Assembly (NCBI GenBank): GCA_902168085.1 | Contig: CABHOP010000015.1 | Span: forward strand, 62,001 to 126,000 | Origin: an uncultured Bacteroides sp. | GTDB taxonomy: Bacteria > Bacteroidota > Bacteroidia > Chitinophagales > Chitinophagaceae | Direction: 5' to 3' | Length of the DNA: 64,000 bases | Part shown: in pieces, positions 17,230 to 24,804 of the stretch | Layout: every line of letters starts with the position of its first letter | Numbering within the stretch: the first letter of the stretch is position 1 | Notes under the pieces: model-generated | Told to the model about the DNA's origin: nothing | The model's database searches: none | Seen by the model: the letters and a program-made list of their open reading frames with translations, nothing else | Translations under genes and position numbers: made by a program

Positions 17230-17904
17230 ATGAAAAAATATGTACCCATCCTTTTGATGCCCGTGCTGCTGGCATTGGGCTGCAAGAAAAATGACGACCT
17301 GGAAAGTGATAAAAATTACTATCAGCTGTACGAGGTAGAGTATAATAAAGTGAATGCTGAAACGAGGGCATACGCCACATTCCGGGAAAACGACGCTACC
17401 GGCCGTAAGGTAGAACTGAAAGGTGCTGCAAATGTAAAAGCCAATACTAAAATAGCTAATACGACCACTGAAGACATTACCCGCTATTATTGGGATTTGC
17501 CGGGCACATCAGATGTAAATTTCATACTTACCAAAAACTATGGCGGTACCATTAGCAATACGGTACGCCGTGCTGAAATAGGTGATATAAATATTACAAC
17601 GGTATATCCTGAATTTGTACCAAAATCAGAAGGCTTAGGTTTCAAATGGGCTGGCGACCCGTTGCAGGAAAACGAGAAACTGGTTGCCACCATTATATCG
17701 GGCGCTAACCTGGTAAGGGAAACCAAGGAGTTTATGGGCGATAGCGTTTACTTTACCCCTTACGAGCTTAGCGAAATATCGCCTGAATGGGTAACGGTGC
17801 AATTAAAGCGCATCAAAGAACTGCCACTGGAAAATAAAGACCATGGCAAAGATGGCAAAATGAAAGTAACGCTGGTTACGTATACATATACTACACTGCA
17901 ATAA
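17230..17904 (+). CDS. Lipoprotein of unknown function
   Basis: A 224-residue predicted lipoprotein. The signal peptide ends with the lipobox LALGCKKNDD, and the acidic residues after Cys resemble Bacteroidota lipoproteins. The rest appears beta-rich with no recognised family (NYYQLYEVEYNKVNAETRAY near residue 30; FKWAGDPLQENEKLVATI near residue 145). It is divergent from the small lipoprotein at 16901 and ends at a clear terminator. Likely located on the outer membrane; function unknown. Confidence 0.75.
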   Translation: MKKYVPILLMPVLLALGCKKNDDLESDKNYYQLYEVEYNKVNAETRAYATFRENDATGRKVELKGAANVKANTKIANTTTEDITRYYWDLPGTSDVNFILTKNYGGTISNTVRRAEIGDINITTVYPEFVPKSEGLGFKWAGDPLQENEKLVATIISGANLVRETKEFMGDSVYFTPYELSEISPEWVTVQLKRIKELPLENKDHGKDGKMKVTLVTYTYTTLQ

Positions 17905-17922
17905 GCTGTTCTTGTCTTTTTG

Positions 17923-17955
17923 AAAGTGCCGCAAATCTATATTTTGCGGCACTTT
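17923..17955 (+). terminator. Terminator after the lipoprotein gene
   Basis: A 13-bp perfect stem (17923-17935 with 17943-17955) with a 7-base loop, followed by an AT-rich tract. Confidence 0.85.
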
Positions 17956-17983
17956 ATTATTTTAATAAATGTGTAAAATGTGG

Positions 17984-17991
17984 TAAATTTG
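17984..17991 (+). promoter_or_regulatory. TAnnTTTG -7 box, candidate dnaE promoter
   Basis: TAAATTTG matches the Bacteroidota -7 box and is the only good match I see between the upstream terminator and dnaE. If used, the dnaE leader would be about 275 bases long. No clear -33 element is seen. Confidence 0.4.
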
Positions 17992-18100
17992 TAGTGTAAG
18001 TTCTTTGAGGATATTTGGTTTCTTTCTGGCTGGAGTAAAAAAGACAAAAGAAGAAAAATCACGACAAGCCACAACAACTTCTAAGGTTCAGATTTTTGAG

Positions 18101-18135
18101 AAACACAACATTTCACAACAAAACACAACATTTCA
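18101..18135 (+). repeat. 15-bp direct repeat in the dnaE leader
   Basis: AAACACAACATTTCA occurs at 18101-18115 and again at 18121-18135, a period of 20 bases (about two helical turns). It lies in the long non-coding leader of dnaE; an operator or iteron-like role is inference. Confidence 0.6.
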
Positions 18136-18226
18136 TTCAAAATGTTCCAAAATCAAAACTCTGAAATCGGAACAAACTGGAACAATTATGAAAATGTGTA
18201 TATGTTGACGGTTTTTATTCAGGTTT

Positions 18227-18235
18227 TGTGGATAA
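18227..18235 (-). promoter_or_regulatory. Perfect DnaA-box 9-mer upstream of dnaE
   Basis: TGTGGATAA on the plus strand is the reverse complement of the consensus DnaA box TTATCCACA. It lies 39 bases before the ATG at 18274 (87 before the alternative GTG). A single box could occur by chance. Confidence 0.4.
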
Positions 18236-18273
18236 CCATAACGGGTTAGCCCGCCGCTTTTTCGTTATTTTGT

Positions 18274-21200
18274 ATGTCCCGTTCGGGGTATTTTAATCAG
18301 GCAAATTCAGAGAGGTACAGGGTGAAGTTTTCGCATTTACACAACCATACGCAGTTTTCTTTGTTAGACGGTGCATCGTCCATCGGCAGGCTATACGATA
18401 AGGCCGCAAAAGACGAGATGCCCGCCATGGCTATTACCGACCACGGCAATATGTTTGGCGTGTTCCAGTTTGTAGCCGAGGCATGGAAGAAGACCAAGGT
18501 GGTGGGCACTACGCCCGAGGGTAAAGACATACTGGAGCCGGTAGTAAAGCCCGTTGTTGGCTGCGAGTTCTACCTGGTAGAAAACAGGTTGAAACGCCAG
18601 TTCTCCCGCGATGAGAAAGATGCCCGGTATCACCAGCTGTTCCTGGCCAAGAATGAAGTAGGCTACCGCAACCTGGTAAAACTTTGCTCGCTGGGCTATA
18701 TGGAGGGCCTGTATGGTAAATACCCGCGTATCGATAAGGAGCTGGTATTACAGTATCACGAGGGGCTGATAGCCACTACCTGTTGCCTGGGGGCACAGGT
18801 GCCGCGCACCATACTCCGTAAGGGAGAAGAAGAAGGGGAGAAGGTGTTTAAATGGTGGCTCGACCTGTTTGGCGAAGACTACTATGTGGAAATGCAGCGT
18901 CACGATATACCGGAGCAGATAAAGGTGAATGAAGTGTTGCTGAAGTTTGCCCGAAAGTATAATGTGCCTATCATCGCATCGAATGATTCGCACTATGTGG
19001 AACAGGAAGACGCCAACGCGCACGATATCCTGCTTTGCATCAATACCGGAGAAAAGCAAACTACGCCTACCAATAAAGAGTTTTCTGACGATGATGAAGC
19101 AAAGCCGAAGGATACCCGCTTTGCTTTCTATAACGATCAGTTCTATTTCAAGACTACTGAAGAGATGACAAAACTCTTCAGCGATATACCGGAGGCAATA
19201 GATAATACAGGGCTGATAGTAGATAAGATAAAACCTATGAAGCTGGAGCGCGAGATATTGCTGCCTCACTTCAAGGTGCCGCCGGAGTTTCATGATGACC
19301 AGGATGCCTACCTGGAACACCTGACATGGGAAGGTGCGAAACGCAGGTATGTAGATATAACACCCGAAATAGACGAGCGCCTGCGCTTTGAGCTGTTTAC
19401 CATCAAAACGATGGGTTTCGCGGGTTACTTCCTCATAGTGTCCGACTTCATTAAGGCCGGCCGCGATCTTGGGGTATTCGTAGGGCCGGGCCGTGGTTCG
19501 GCAGCGGGTTCGGTGGTGGCCTATTGCATCGGCATTACCAATATCGACCCTATTAAATATAAACTCCTGTTCGAGCGTTTCCTGAACCCGGAACGTAAGA
19601 GCATGCCCGATATAGATACCGACTTTGACGACGTAGGCCGCCAGAAGGTGATAGACTACGTGGTGAACAAGTATGGTAAAAACCAGGTGGCGCACATTGT
19701 TACCTATGGTACCATGGCTGCCAAAATGAGTATCAAAGACGTAGCCCGTGCGCTCGACCTGCCCTTGCCCGATTCCAATGCACTGGCAAAGCTGGTGCCG
19801 GAACGCCCGGGTATAGAGCTAAAGCGTATACTGCATGCGCCTATAAAAGGCGAGAAGAGCCTGGAAAGTAAAGAAGGCTTGGGTGGCGAAGAGATAGAGA
19901 ACGTAAATAAGATACGCGAGATATACGCGAGCAAAACCCTGCACGGCGATGTACTACGCTCTGCCGAAAAGCTGGAAGGTTCGGTTCGTAACACAGGTAT
20001 CCACGCAGCGGGTATCATCATTGCCCCTAAAGACCTTACAGAACTGATACCCGTATCGTCTGTAAAGGATGTAGAGCTTTTGATAACCCAGTTTGAGGGT
20101 AACGTCATAGAAAATGCCGGTGTTATCAAGATGGACTTTTTGGGATTAAAAACCCTTACCATCATCAAAGATGCACTGGAGCTTATAAGGCGCAACTATG
20201 GGCTGGAAATAGATATCGACAGCATTCCGTTGGATGATACGAAGACTTACGAATTGTACCAGCGGGGTGAAACCAATGCCACGTTTCAGTTTGAAAGTCC
20301 GGGTATGCAGAAGTACCTGCGTGAGCTGAAGCCCGATAAGTTTGATGACCTTATTGCGATGAACGCCCTGTACCGCCCGGGACCGCTCGAGTACATCCCC
20401 AACTTCATCAAGCGTAAGCATGGTGAGGAAGAGATAGTATATGACCTGCCCGATATGCAGGAGTACCTGGAAGAAACTTACGGTATCACGGTGTATCAGG
20501 AACAGGTGATGCTGCTATCGCAGAAACTGGCAGGTTTTAGCAAAGGCGATGCCGACGTACTGCGTAAGGCGATGGGTAAAAAGCAGATCGCCGTACTGAA
20601 CAAAATGAAAAGCCAGTTTATTGAAGGGGCTACTAAAAAAGGCCATCCTGAAGATAAACTGAACAAGATATGGACCGACTGGGAAGCCTTTGCCCAATAC
20701 GCGTTCAATAAATCGCACTCTACCTGTTATGCATTCGTAGCATACCAGACAGCGTACCTGAAGGCACACTACCCGGCCGAGTTTATGGCGGCTGTACTCA
20801 ATAACCAGGGCAATATCGATAAGATAAAGTTCTACATGGAAGAGTGCCAGCGTATGGGGCTTGCAGTATTGGGGCCTGATGTGAACGAGAGCCTGAAAGG
20901 CTTTTCAGTAAACAAAGAGAGCGTCATACGCTTTGGTATGAATGCCATTAAAGGCGTAGGTGAAGCGGCAGTAGAAGATGTTATAGCAGAGCGTGAAGCG
21001 AATGGGCCCTACACTACAGTGTTCGATTTTATATCGCGCGTGAATCAACGTACGGTAAACAAGAAATCACTGGAAAGCCTAGTGCTGGCAGGTGCCATGG
21101 ATGGTTTTAAAGAGATGCATCGCGCACAGTACTTTTTCGCTCCGCCTACCGACCCTGTAACGGGTATGGAACGCCTGGTGCGCTTTGGCAACCAGGTACA

Positions 21201-21939
21201 GGCCAGCAGCTCTATGGCCAGCAATAGCCTTTTTGGCGATGCTGTGATGCCGGACATTAAACCACCGGCCATACCGGAATGTGATACCTGGACATTGCCC
21301 GAACTGCTGGACAGGGAGAAAGAAGTGATAGGCATCTATCTCAGTGCTCACCCGCTGGATGGATACAAGTTTGAAATAGATAACTACAACTTCACCCCGA
21401 TAAACGAGATAGAGAATAATAAGGGCAGAACGGTGCGTATAGCCGGCTTCATTACCGATGCCGCGCATATGACTACCAAGAAGGGTAGCAAGTTTGGCAA
21501 GATGGTCATCAACGACTATACCGGCAATCAGGAAATAGTATTCTGGGAGAAAAATTATGTAGAGTATGCCAAGTATGTAGATAACGGGCAAAAGCTGATG
21601 ATAACCGGTGTGTACCAGGAGCACAGGTTCAGGCCGGGCGTAATGGAGTTCCAGGTGCAGGGTATAGTACTGCTGGATGAAGTGCGCAAGATAATGACCC
21701 GCAAGCTGCACCTGCAGATGCCACTGGAAGCTATAACGCACGATGTCGTAATGTTCCTGCACGATAACTTTAAGAAGCACCCGGGCAATACAGATGTACA
21801 GTTACAGGTGATAGATGAAGAAGACGGCAGAACATCGAAACTGAAAACATCGGGCCGCATTGATATTAACGATGAACTGCTCCAGTTTTTGGCTGCCAAT
21901 GATAAGCTGAAATACTCGGTAGAGCTAAAGAACAATTAG
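18274..21939 (+). CDS. dnaE: DNA polymerase III alpha subunit
   Basis: Replicative polymerase. The PHP domain begins FSHLHNHTQFSLLDGASS, with MAITDHGNMFGVF following. The palm carries GPGRGSAAGSVVAYCIGI and PDIDTDFDDVGR, with catalytic Asp446 and Asp448 in this numbering. Finger, helix-hairpin-helix and OB (RTVRIAGFITDAAHMTTKKG, residues ~1050-1070) regions follow. At 1221 residues it is normal for DnaE1. The ATG at 18274 is used, but a GTG at 18322, with AGAGAGG upstream, gives the more family-like N-terminus VKFSHLHNHT; the first 16 residues may not be real. It has a long leader with repeats and a DnaA box. Confidence 0.97.
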   Translation: MSRSGYFNQANSERYRVKFSHLHNHTQFSLLDGASSIGRLYDKAAKDEMPAMAITDHGNMFGVFQFVAEAWKKTKVVGTTPEGKDILEPVVKPVVGCEFYLVENRLKRQFSRDEKDARYHQLFLAKNEVGYRNLVKLCSLGYMEGLYGKYPRIDKELVLQYHEGLIATTCCLGAQVPRTILRKGEEEGEKVFKWWLDLFGEDYYVEMQRHDIPEQIKVNEVLLKFARKYNVPIIASNDSHYVEQEDANAHDILLCINTGEKQTTPTNKEFSDDDEAKPKDTRFAFYNDQFYFKTTEEMTKLFSDIPEAIDNTGLIVDKIKPMKLEREILLPHFKVPPEFHDDQDAYLEHLTWEGAKRRYVDITPEIDERLRFELFTIKTMGFAGYFLIVSDFIKAGRDLGVFVGPGRGSAAGSVVAYCIGITNIDPIKYKLLFERFLNPERKSMPDIDTDFDDVGRQKVIDYVVNKYGKNQVAHIVTYGTMAAKMSIKDVARALDLPLPDSNALAKLVPERPGIELKRILHAPIKGEKSLESKEGLGGEEIENVNKIREIYASKTLHGDVLRSAEKLEGSVRNTGIHAAGIIIAPKDLTELIPVSSVKDVELLITQFEGNVIENAGVIKMDFLGLKTLTIIKDALELIRRNYGLEIDIDSIPLDDTKTYELYQRGETNATFQFESPGMQKYLRELKPDKFDDLIAMNALYRPGPLEYIPNFIKRKHGEEEIVYDLPDMQEYLEETYGITVYQEQVMLLSQKLAGFSKGDADVLRKAMGKKQIAVLNKMKSQFIEGATKKGHPEDKLNKIWTDWEAFAQYAFNKSHSTCYAFVAYQTAYLKAHYPAEFMAAVLNNQGNIDKIKFYMEECQRMGLAVLGPDVNESLKGFSVNKESVIRFGMNAIKGVGEAAVEDVIAEREANGPYTTVFDFISRVNQRTVNKKSLESLVLAGAMDGFKEMHRAQYFFAPPTDPVTGMERLVRFGNQVQASSSMASNSLFGDAVMPDIKPPAIPECDTWTLPELLDREKEVIGIYLSAHPLDGYKFEIDNYNFTPINEIENNKGRTVRIAGFITDAAHMTTKKGSKFGKMVINDYTGNQEIVFWEKNYVEYAKYVDNGQKLMITGVYQEHRFRPGVMEFQVQGIVLLDEVRKIMTRKLHLQMPLEAITHDVVMFLHDNFKKHPGNTDVQLQVIDEEDGRTSKLKTSGRIDINDELLQFLAANDKLKYSVELKNN

Positions 21940-22023
21940 TTATAACAAGTATAAGCGTATAGGTATGTAGGTAGTCTATAGTGGTATTTTGCCCCTCTAT
22001 GCTGCTAAGTCAGATATTGATAG

Positions 22024-22031
22024 TAAATTTG
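22024..22031 (+). promoter_or_regulatory. TAnnTTTG -7 box upstream of trxA
   Basis: TAAATTTG lies 32 bases before the trxA ATG and matches the Bacteroidota -7 consensus; no good -33 is seen. Confidence 0.5.
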
Positions 22032-22062
22032 TAGATAATTTTAAATTTAAAACATAATAAAA

Positions 22063-22380
22063 ATGGCAGCTGTATTCACTGATGCAAATTTTGATGCTGA
22101 AGTATTAAACGCAGATAAACTGAGTGTAATAGATTTCTGGGCACCATGGTGCGGTCCTTGTTTGGCCCTGGGCCCAACCATTGAAGCCCTGGCTAAAGAG
22201 TATGATGGTAAAGTGAATGTAGGTAAAGTGAACGTGGATGAGAACCCTAACCTTTCTATCAACTACGGTATCACCAGTATACCAGCAGTGCTGTTCATCA
22301 AAAATGGCCAGGTAGTAGATAAGCAAGTGGGCGCTGCACCTAAAGGTGTATTCGACAAGAAAATACAACAACACCTGTAG
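22063..22380 (+). CDS. trxA: Thioredoxin
   Basis: A cytoplasmic thiol-disulfide oxidoreductase of 105 residues. The active site FWAPWCGPCLALGP holds Cys30 and Cys33, and the cis-Pro loop is SIPAVLFIKNG. No signal peptide is present. The gene has a TAnnTTTG box upstream and a strong terminator downstream, so it appears to be a single-gene unit. Length and motifs are fully standard. Confidence 0.97.
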   Translation: MAAVFTDANFDAEVLNADKLSVIDFWAPWCGPCLALGPTIEALAKEYDGKVNVGKVNVDENPNLSINYGITSIPAVLFIKNGQVVDKQVGAAPKGVFDKKIQQHL

Positions 22381-22405
22381 TTACTTACCGGTGATGAAAT
22401 AAGTG

Positions 22406-22430
22406 AAAAGCCCCGTATAGCGGGGCTTTT
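22406..22430. terminator. Terminator after trxA
   Basis: A 10-bp perfect stem (AAAAGCCCCG with CGGGGCTTTT) around TATAG, with further T residues. The rest of the 377-base gap to the alkB-like gene holds only the candidate micro-ORF at 22495. Confidence 0.9.
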
Positions 22431-22494
22431 TATAATGTTATGCAGTGCGTTCTCTTCTGCTACATCTTCCATCTCCATGCTTTGCCCTGTACTG

Positions 22495-22611
22495 CTACCA
22501 GGAAGTGCCGAGGTAATAATTGTATACCGGCTCTTGGGTAGTGGCCGGTTTGCTGCATAACTCTAAGGCAATAGTAAAGATGGCATATAAGACGAAATAC
22601 CACAGTCGCAT
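22495..22611 (-). CDS. Candidate 38-residue membrane or lipoprotein micro-ORF
   Basis: An ATG at 22611 opens a 38-codon frame. The N-terminus MRLWYFVLYAIFTIALELC is hydrophobic with one Arg, and a Cys at residue 19 precedes SKPATTQEPVYNYYLG, resembling a tiny lipoprotein or signal-anchored peptide, though the lipobox (LELC) is imperfect. It lies in an otherwise empty gap between trxA and the alkB-like gene. No promoter box is evident. It may be chance. Confidence 0.3.
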   Translation of the reverse strand: MRLWYFVLYAIFTIALELCSKPATTQEPVYNYYLGTSW

Positions 22612-22758
22612 AAGTCGTAATGATTATACGGCAAAACTATCGACACGCAACTGGCAGGAAATTGACTTGGGTTAAGAAATAGGTGGTGTATTATCTATAG
22701 AGGCCATTTGCGCAAGCTGCTGAGGTCAGCGGGTGTGTGTAGCGGCAGTTCATTTTTG

Positions 22759-23790
22759 CTACATGTTATCAATGCGTTTATTCATTACTGCAAACCACAG
22801 GGGAGGCAACATAGCCAGTATCATACTGCCGGGGTAGCCGGTAGGCAGTTGTGGCGAATGGTCGTGGTGGCGTAGTAACTGGTATTTGCGGCTGGCCAGG
22901 TAATGATGGTCGCTATGGCGGCTCAGTTCGAAAAGCATGATGCGGCCAATAGTGTGGTTGCTGTTCCAGCTATGTTTGGGCATAGCCCGCTCATATTTTC
23001 CATTGCCTGTTTCTTTTCGCTTCAGGCCGTAGTGTTCTATATAATTCACGGTTTCCAGCAGTAGTATGCCAATGAGTGCGGAGATAAGAAAATAGCTCAA
23101 CACAGTCCAACCGAAATACAAACCGATGCCTAGGCAAAAAGCCAGCTCGATAAGTTGGTAATGCAGCATTTCGTTTTGCAAAAAGCTCTTGCCTTTCTTG
23201 CGTTGCTCTTCAAAGGCTATCTTCCATGCTTTGATATATACGCCGCTGATGCTGCGTGCCCAGAAGAAATACAAAGGTTCGTTTCTGTTAGCGCTGCTGG
23301 CATCTTGGGGTGTGCCTACATGTTTATGATGCCCGCGGTTGTGCTCGATGAAAAAATGCATGTACAAAGACGTAAGCAGTAGCATGCGTGCCAAAGTCTG
23401 TTCTGTTTCATTTACCCGGTGCCCTAATTCATGGCCAACATTGATGCCCATGATGCCACATATCAGCCCCATAGACAGGATGCGCCCGATGCGGTCGATA
23501 GTGGTAAGTGCCGCATCAGTAATGCCCGAAAGAAAAAAATAAAGGGCAGTGTATTGAAGCGGGACAACCATGTATAGCAACCAATCGTAAGCCTTGTCGT
23601 GTTTGGCCATTTCTTCCTCGTCGGTGGTCAGGTTTCGTTCGCTAGGTTTTATAAACAGTTCCAGTATAGGTATGATAACGAAGGCTATCAGTACTGGTAT
23701 CCAAACCACCCAGCCCGTGTGTGTAAAGCTGCGCCATGCACCTGAATAGAGCAGCAGTGGTATGGCATATTTCAGAACACGGGCTTTCAT
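22759..23790 (-). CDS. alkB: AlkB-type membrane non-heme di-iron hydroxylase
   Basis: An integral-membrane alkane 1-monooxygenase-like enzyme, member of the fatty-acid desaturase superfamily. All diagnostic boxes are visible: HELGHR (residues 120-125), EHNRGHHKHVGTP (149-161), NYIEHYGLKR (249-258, the HYG motif that marks AlkB) and RHSDHHYLASRKYQ (291-304), followed by QLPTGYPGSMI. Six or so membrane segments surround them. At 343 residues it is slightly shorter than the ~400-residue Pseudomonas enzyme. No rubredoxin or rubredoxin reductase gene is adjacent, so the electron donor must be elsewhere. The substrate could be alkanes or other aliphatic chains. The gene symbol denotes family similarity only. 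Confidence 0.85.
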   Translation of the reverse strand: MKARVLKYAIPLLLYSGAWRSFTHTGWVVWIPVLIAFVIIPILELFIKPSERNLTTDEEEMAKHDKAYDWLLYMVVPLQYTALYFFLSGITDAALTTIDRIGRILSMGLICGIMGINVGHELGHRVNETEQTLARMLLLTSLYMHFFIEHNRGHHKHVGTPQDASSANRNEPLYFFWARSISGVYIKAWKIAFEEQRKKGKSFLQNEMLHYQLIELAFCLGIGLYFGWTVLSYFLISALIGILLLETVNYIEHYGLKRKETGNGKYERAMPKHSWNSNHTIGRIMLFELSRHSDHHYLASRKYQLLRHHDHSPQLPTGYPGSMILAMLPPLWFAVMNKRIDNM

Positions 23791-23809
23791 ACGCCGAAAA
23801 TTAATAAAA

Positions 23810-23832
23810 AGCCCCGGTACAAAACCGGGGCT
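23810..23832 (-). terminator. Terminator of small lipoprotein B
   Basis: A 9-bp GC-rich stem (AGCCCCGGT with ACCGGGGCT), followed on the minus strand by five T residues. It lies between the gene at 23856 and the alkB-like gene. Confidence 0.85.
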
Positions 23833-23855
23833 GGTATAAATTTAGCTTCAAGCTT

Positions 23856-24107
23856 TTAGTCTTTAAGGCTGCAGGTAACCTTGTATGTATACGAAATGCC
23901 TCCGAAGTCCACTTTCGATTCTGTTTCATTCGATTGGCACTTGCTTTCAGCCGTTTTCTTTTTCTCCTTATACTGAATATTGAAAGAACTATCTACGGTA
24001 GCAAAGCTCGGTACCGTATAGTTAGCGTTGCAGGCGCAGGTATAGTCTTTCTTGCAGGATGCAAATGCAAGGATGGCGATAGTAGCAATTAAAAAAGTGT
24101 TTTTCAT
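23856..24107 (-). CDS. Small Cys-patterned lipoprotein (paralogue B)
   Basis: An 83-residue predicted lipoprotein. The signal peptide ends in ILAFASCKKDYTCACNANY, with the lipobox Cys followed six residues later by C-x-C after an aromatic residue. The mature part then has EKKKTAESKCQS and ends with KVTCSLKD, the same four-Cys layout as the genes at 16901, 24194 and 36012. It has its own terminator, and another hairpin lies upstream. No catalytic motif is visible. Function unknown. Confidence 0.75.
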   Translation of the reverse strand: MKNTFLIATIAILAFASCKKDYTCACNANYTVPSFATVDSSFNIQYKEKKKTAESKCQSNETESKVDFGGISYTYKVTCSLKD

Positions 24108-24138
24108 AAGCGGGTGAATTAATATATGGCTGTAAAAT

Positions 24139-24172
24139 AATGTAGCCTATTGATTGTATCAATAGGCTACAT
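24139..24172 (-). terminator. Hairpin terminator of small lipoprotein C
   Basis: A near-perfect stem of about 15 bp (AATGTAGCCTATTGA with TCAATAGGCTACATT) between the two lipoprotein genes, with AT-rich flanks on both sides. Confidence 0.75.
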
Positions 24173-24193
24173 TATAAGTCTGTATATGAAAGA

Positions 24194-24448
24194 CTACTCA
24201 ATACCGCAGTAGTGTTGTACCACTGCCATACGGCCCAGGTAATCTTCTTCTGTTTCGTAATACTTGCAATCGTTTTTGGCATTATCTTCCGTAGTAGCCG
24301 TAATGTTATTGCGAGATGTAGTAGTGGCTTCTACTTTGCCATTCACTACATATTTAATATCGCAAGAGCAGGTATAATCTTTCTGGCAAGAAGTGAGACC
24401 TGCAACAGCTAAAAGGGCAAATACGGAAAGTGTATATATTTTTTTCAC
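24194..24448 (-). CDS. Small Cys-patterned lipoprotein (paralogue C)
   Basis: A predicted lipoprotein of about 84 residues. The start is the GTG at 24448 (KKIYTLSVFALLAVAGLTSC); another GTG two codons upstream (24454) is possible. The lipobox Cys is followed by QKDYTCSCDIKYVV, then AKNDCKYY and a C-terminal QHYCGIE. Layout matches the genes at 16901, 23856 and 36012, and it is the direct upstream neighbour of paralogue B on the same strand. Likely outer-membrane anchored; function unknown. Confidence 0.7.
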   Translation of the reverse strand: MKKIYTLSVFALLAVAGLTSCQKDYTCSCDIKYVVNGKVEATTTSRNNITATTEDNAKNDCKYYETEEDYLGRMAVVQHYCGIE

Positions 24449-24511
24449 AAGCACTTTGTTTTAAGATGTAGTAAAAGTATCTATACGAATTTAAAAAAGC
24501 AATAGTAATAA

Positions 24512-24715
24512 TCAGGCATTTGCAAAGCGCACTGCCCTTATCATACGGCGCGAACGTCTTTGCGCCCTTTTTTCCTGCAGGTCGGCAACGGCCCATATGG
24601 CAGCAGGCAGCCAGCCTATAAGCGTGAGCTGCAATAGAAGGCAGATGATACCACGCAAAGGCCTGAGGCGCAGAAAGAAAGAGAGCCAGGGAACTAAAAC
24701 TGCTATCAATAACAT
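24512..24715 (-). CDS. YqaE/Pmp3-like small membrane protein
   Basis: A 67-residue protein with two membrane segments (MLLIAVLVPWLSFFL and IICLLLQLTLIGWLPAAIWA), then a basic tail (QEKRAQRRSRRM). The second segment with its LIGWLPAAIWAV motif resembles the Pmp3/YqaE family (LLGWIPGVIHAL). The frame is open ten codons further upstream, but the ATG at 24715 gives the family start. It is divergent from ffh across about 90 bases. Family members relate to membrane potential and stress; the role here is unknown. Confidence 0.7.
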   Translation of the reverse strand: MLLIAVLVPWLSFFLRLRPLRGIICLLLQLTLIGWLPAAIWAVADLQEKRAQRRSRRMIRAVRFANA

Positions 24716-24804
24716 ATCGTAAAAATAAGGTAAATAGAGACACATACAACTTTCGGCATCAGCATAAATTCATTAATTTCGCATCCCTATACAGGATTAA
24801 AATT

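Noticed and set aside
18005-18208. 67-codon plus-strand frame in the dnaE leader
   Set aside because: It starts with TTG, covers the direct repeats, and has a composition (Lys/Thr/Asn/Ser) expected of AT-rich non-coding DNA.
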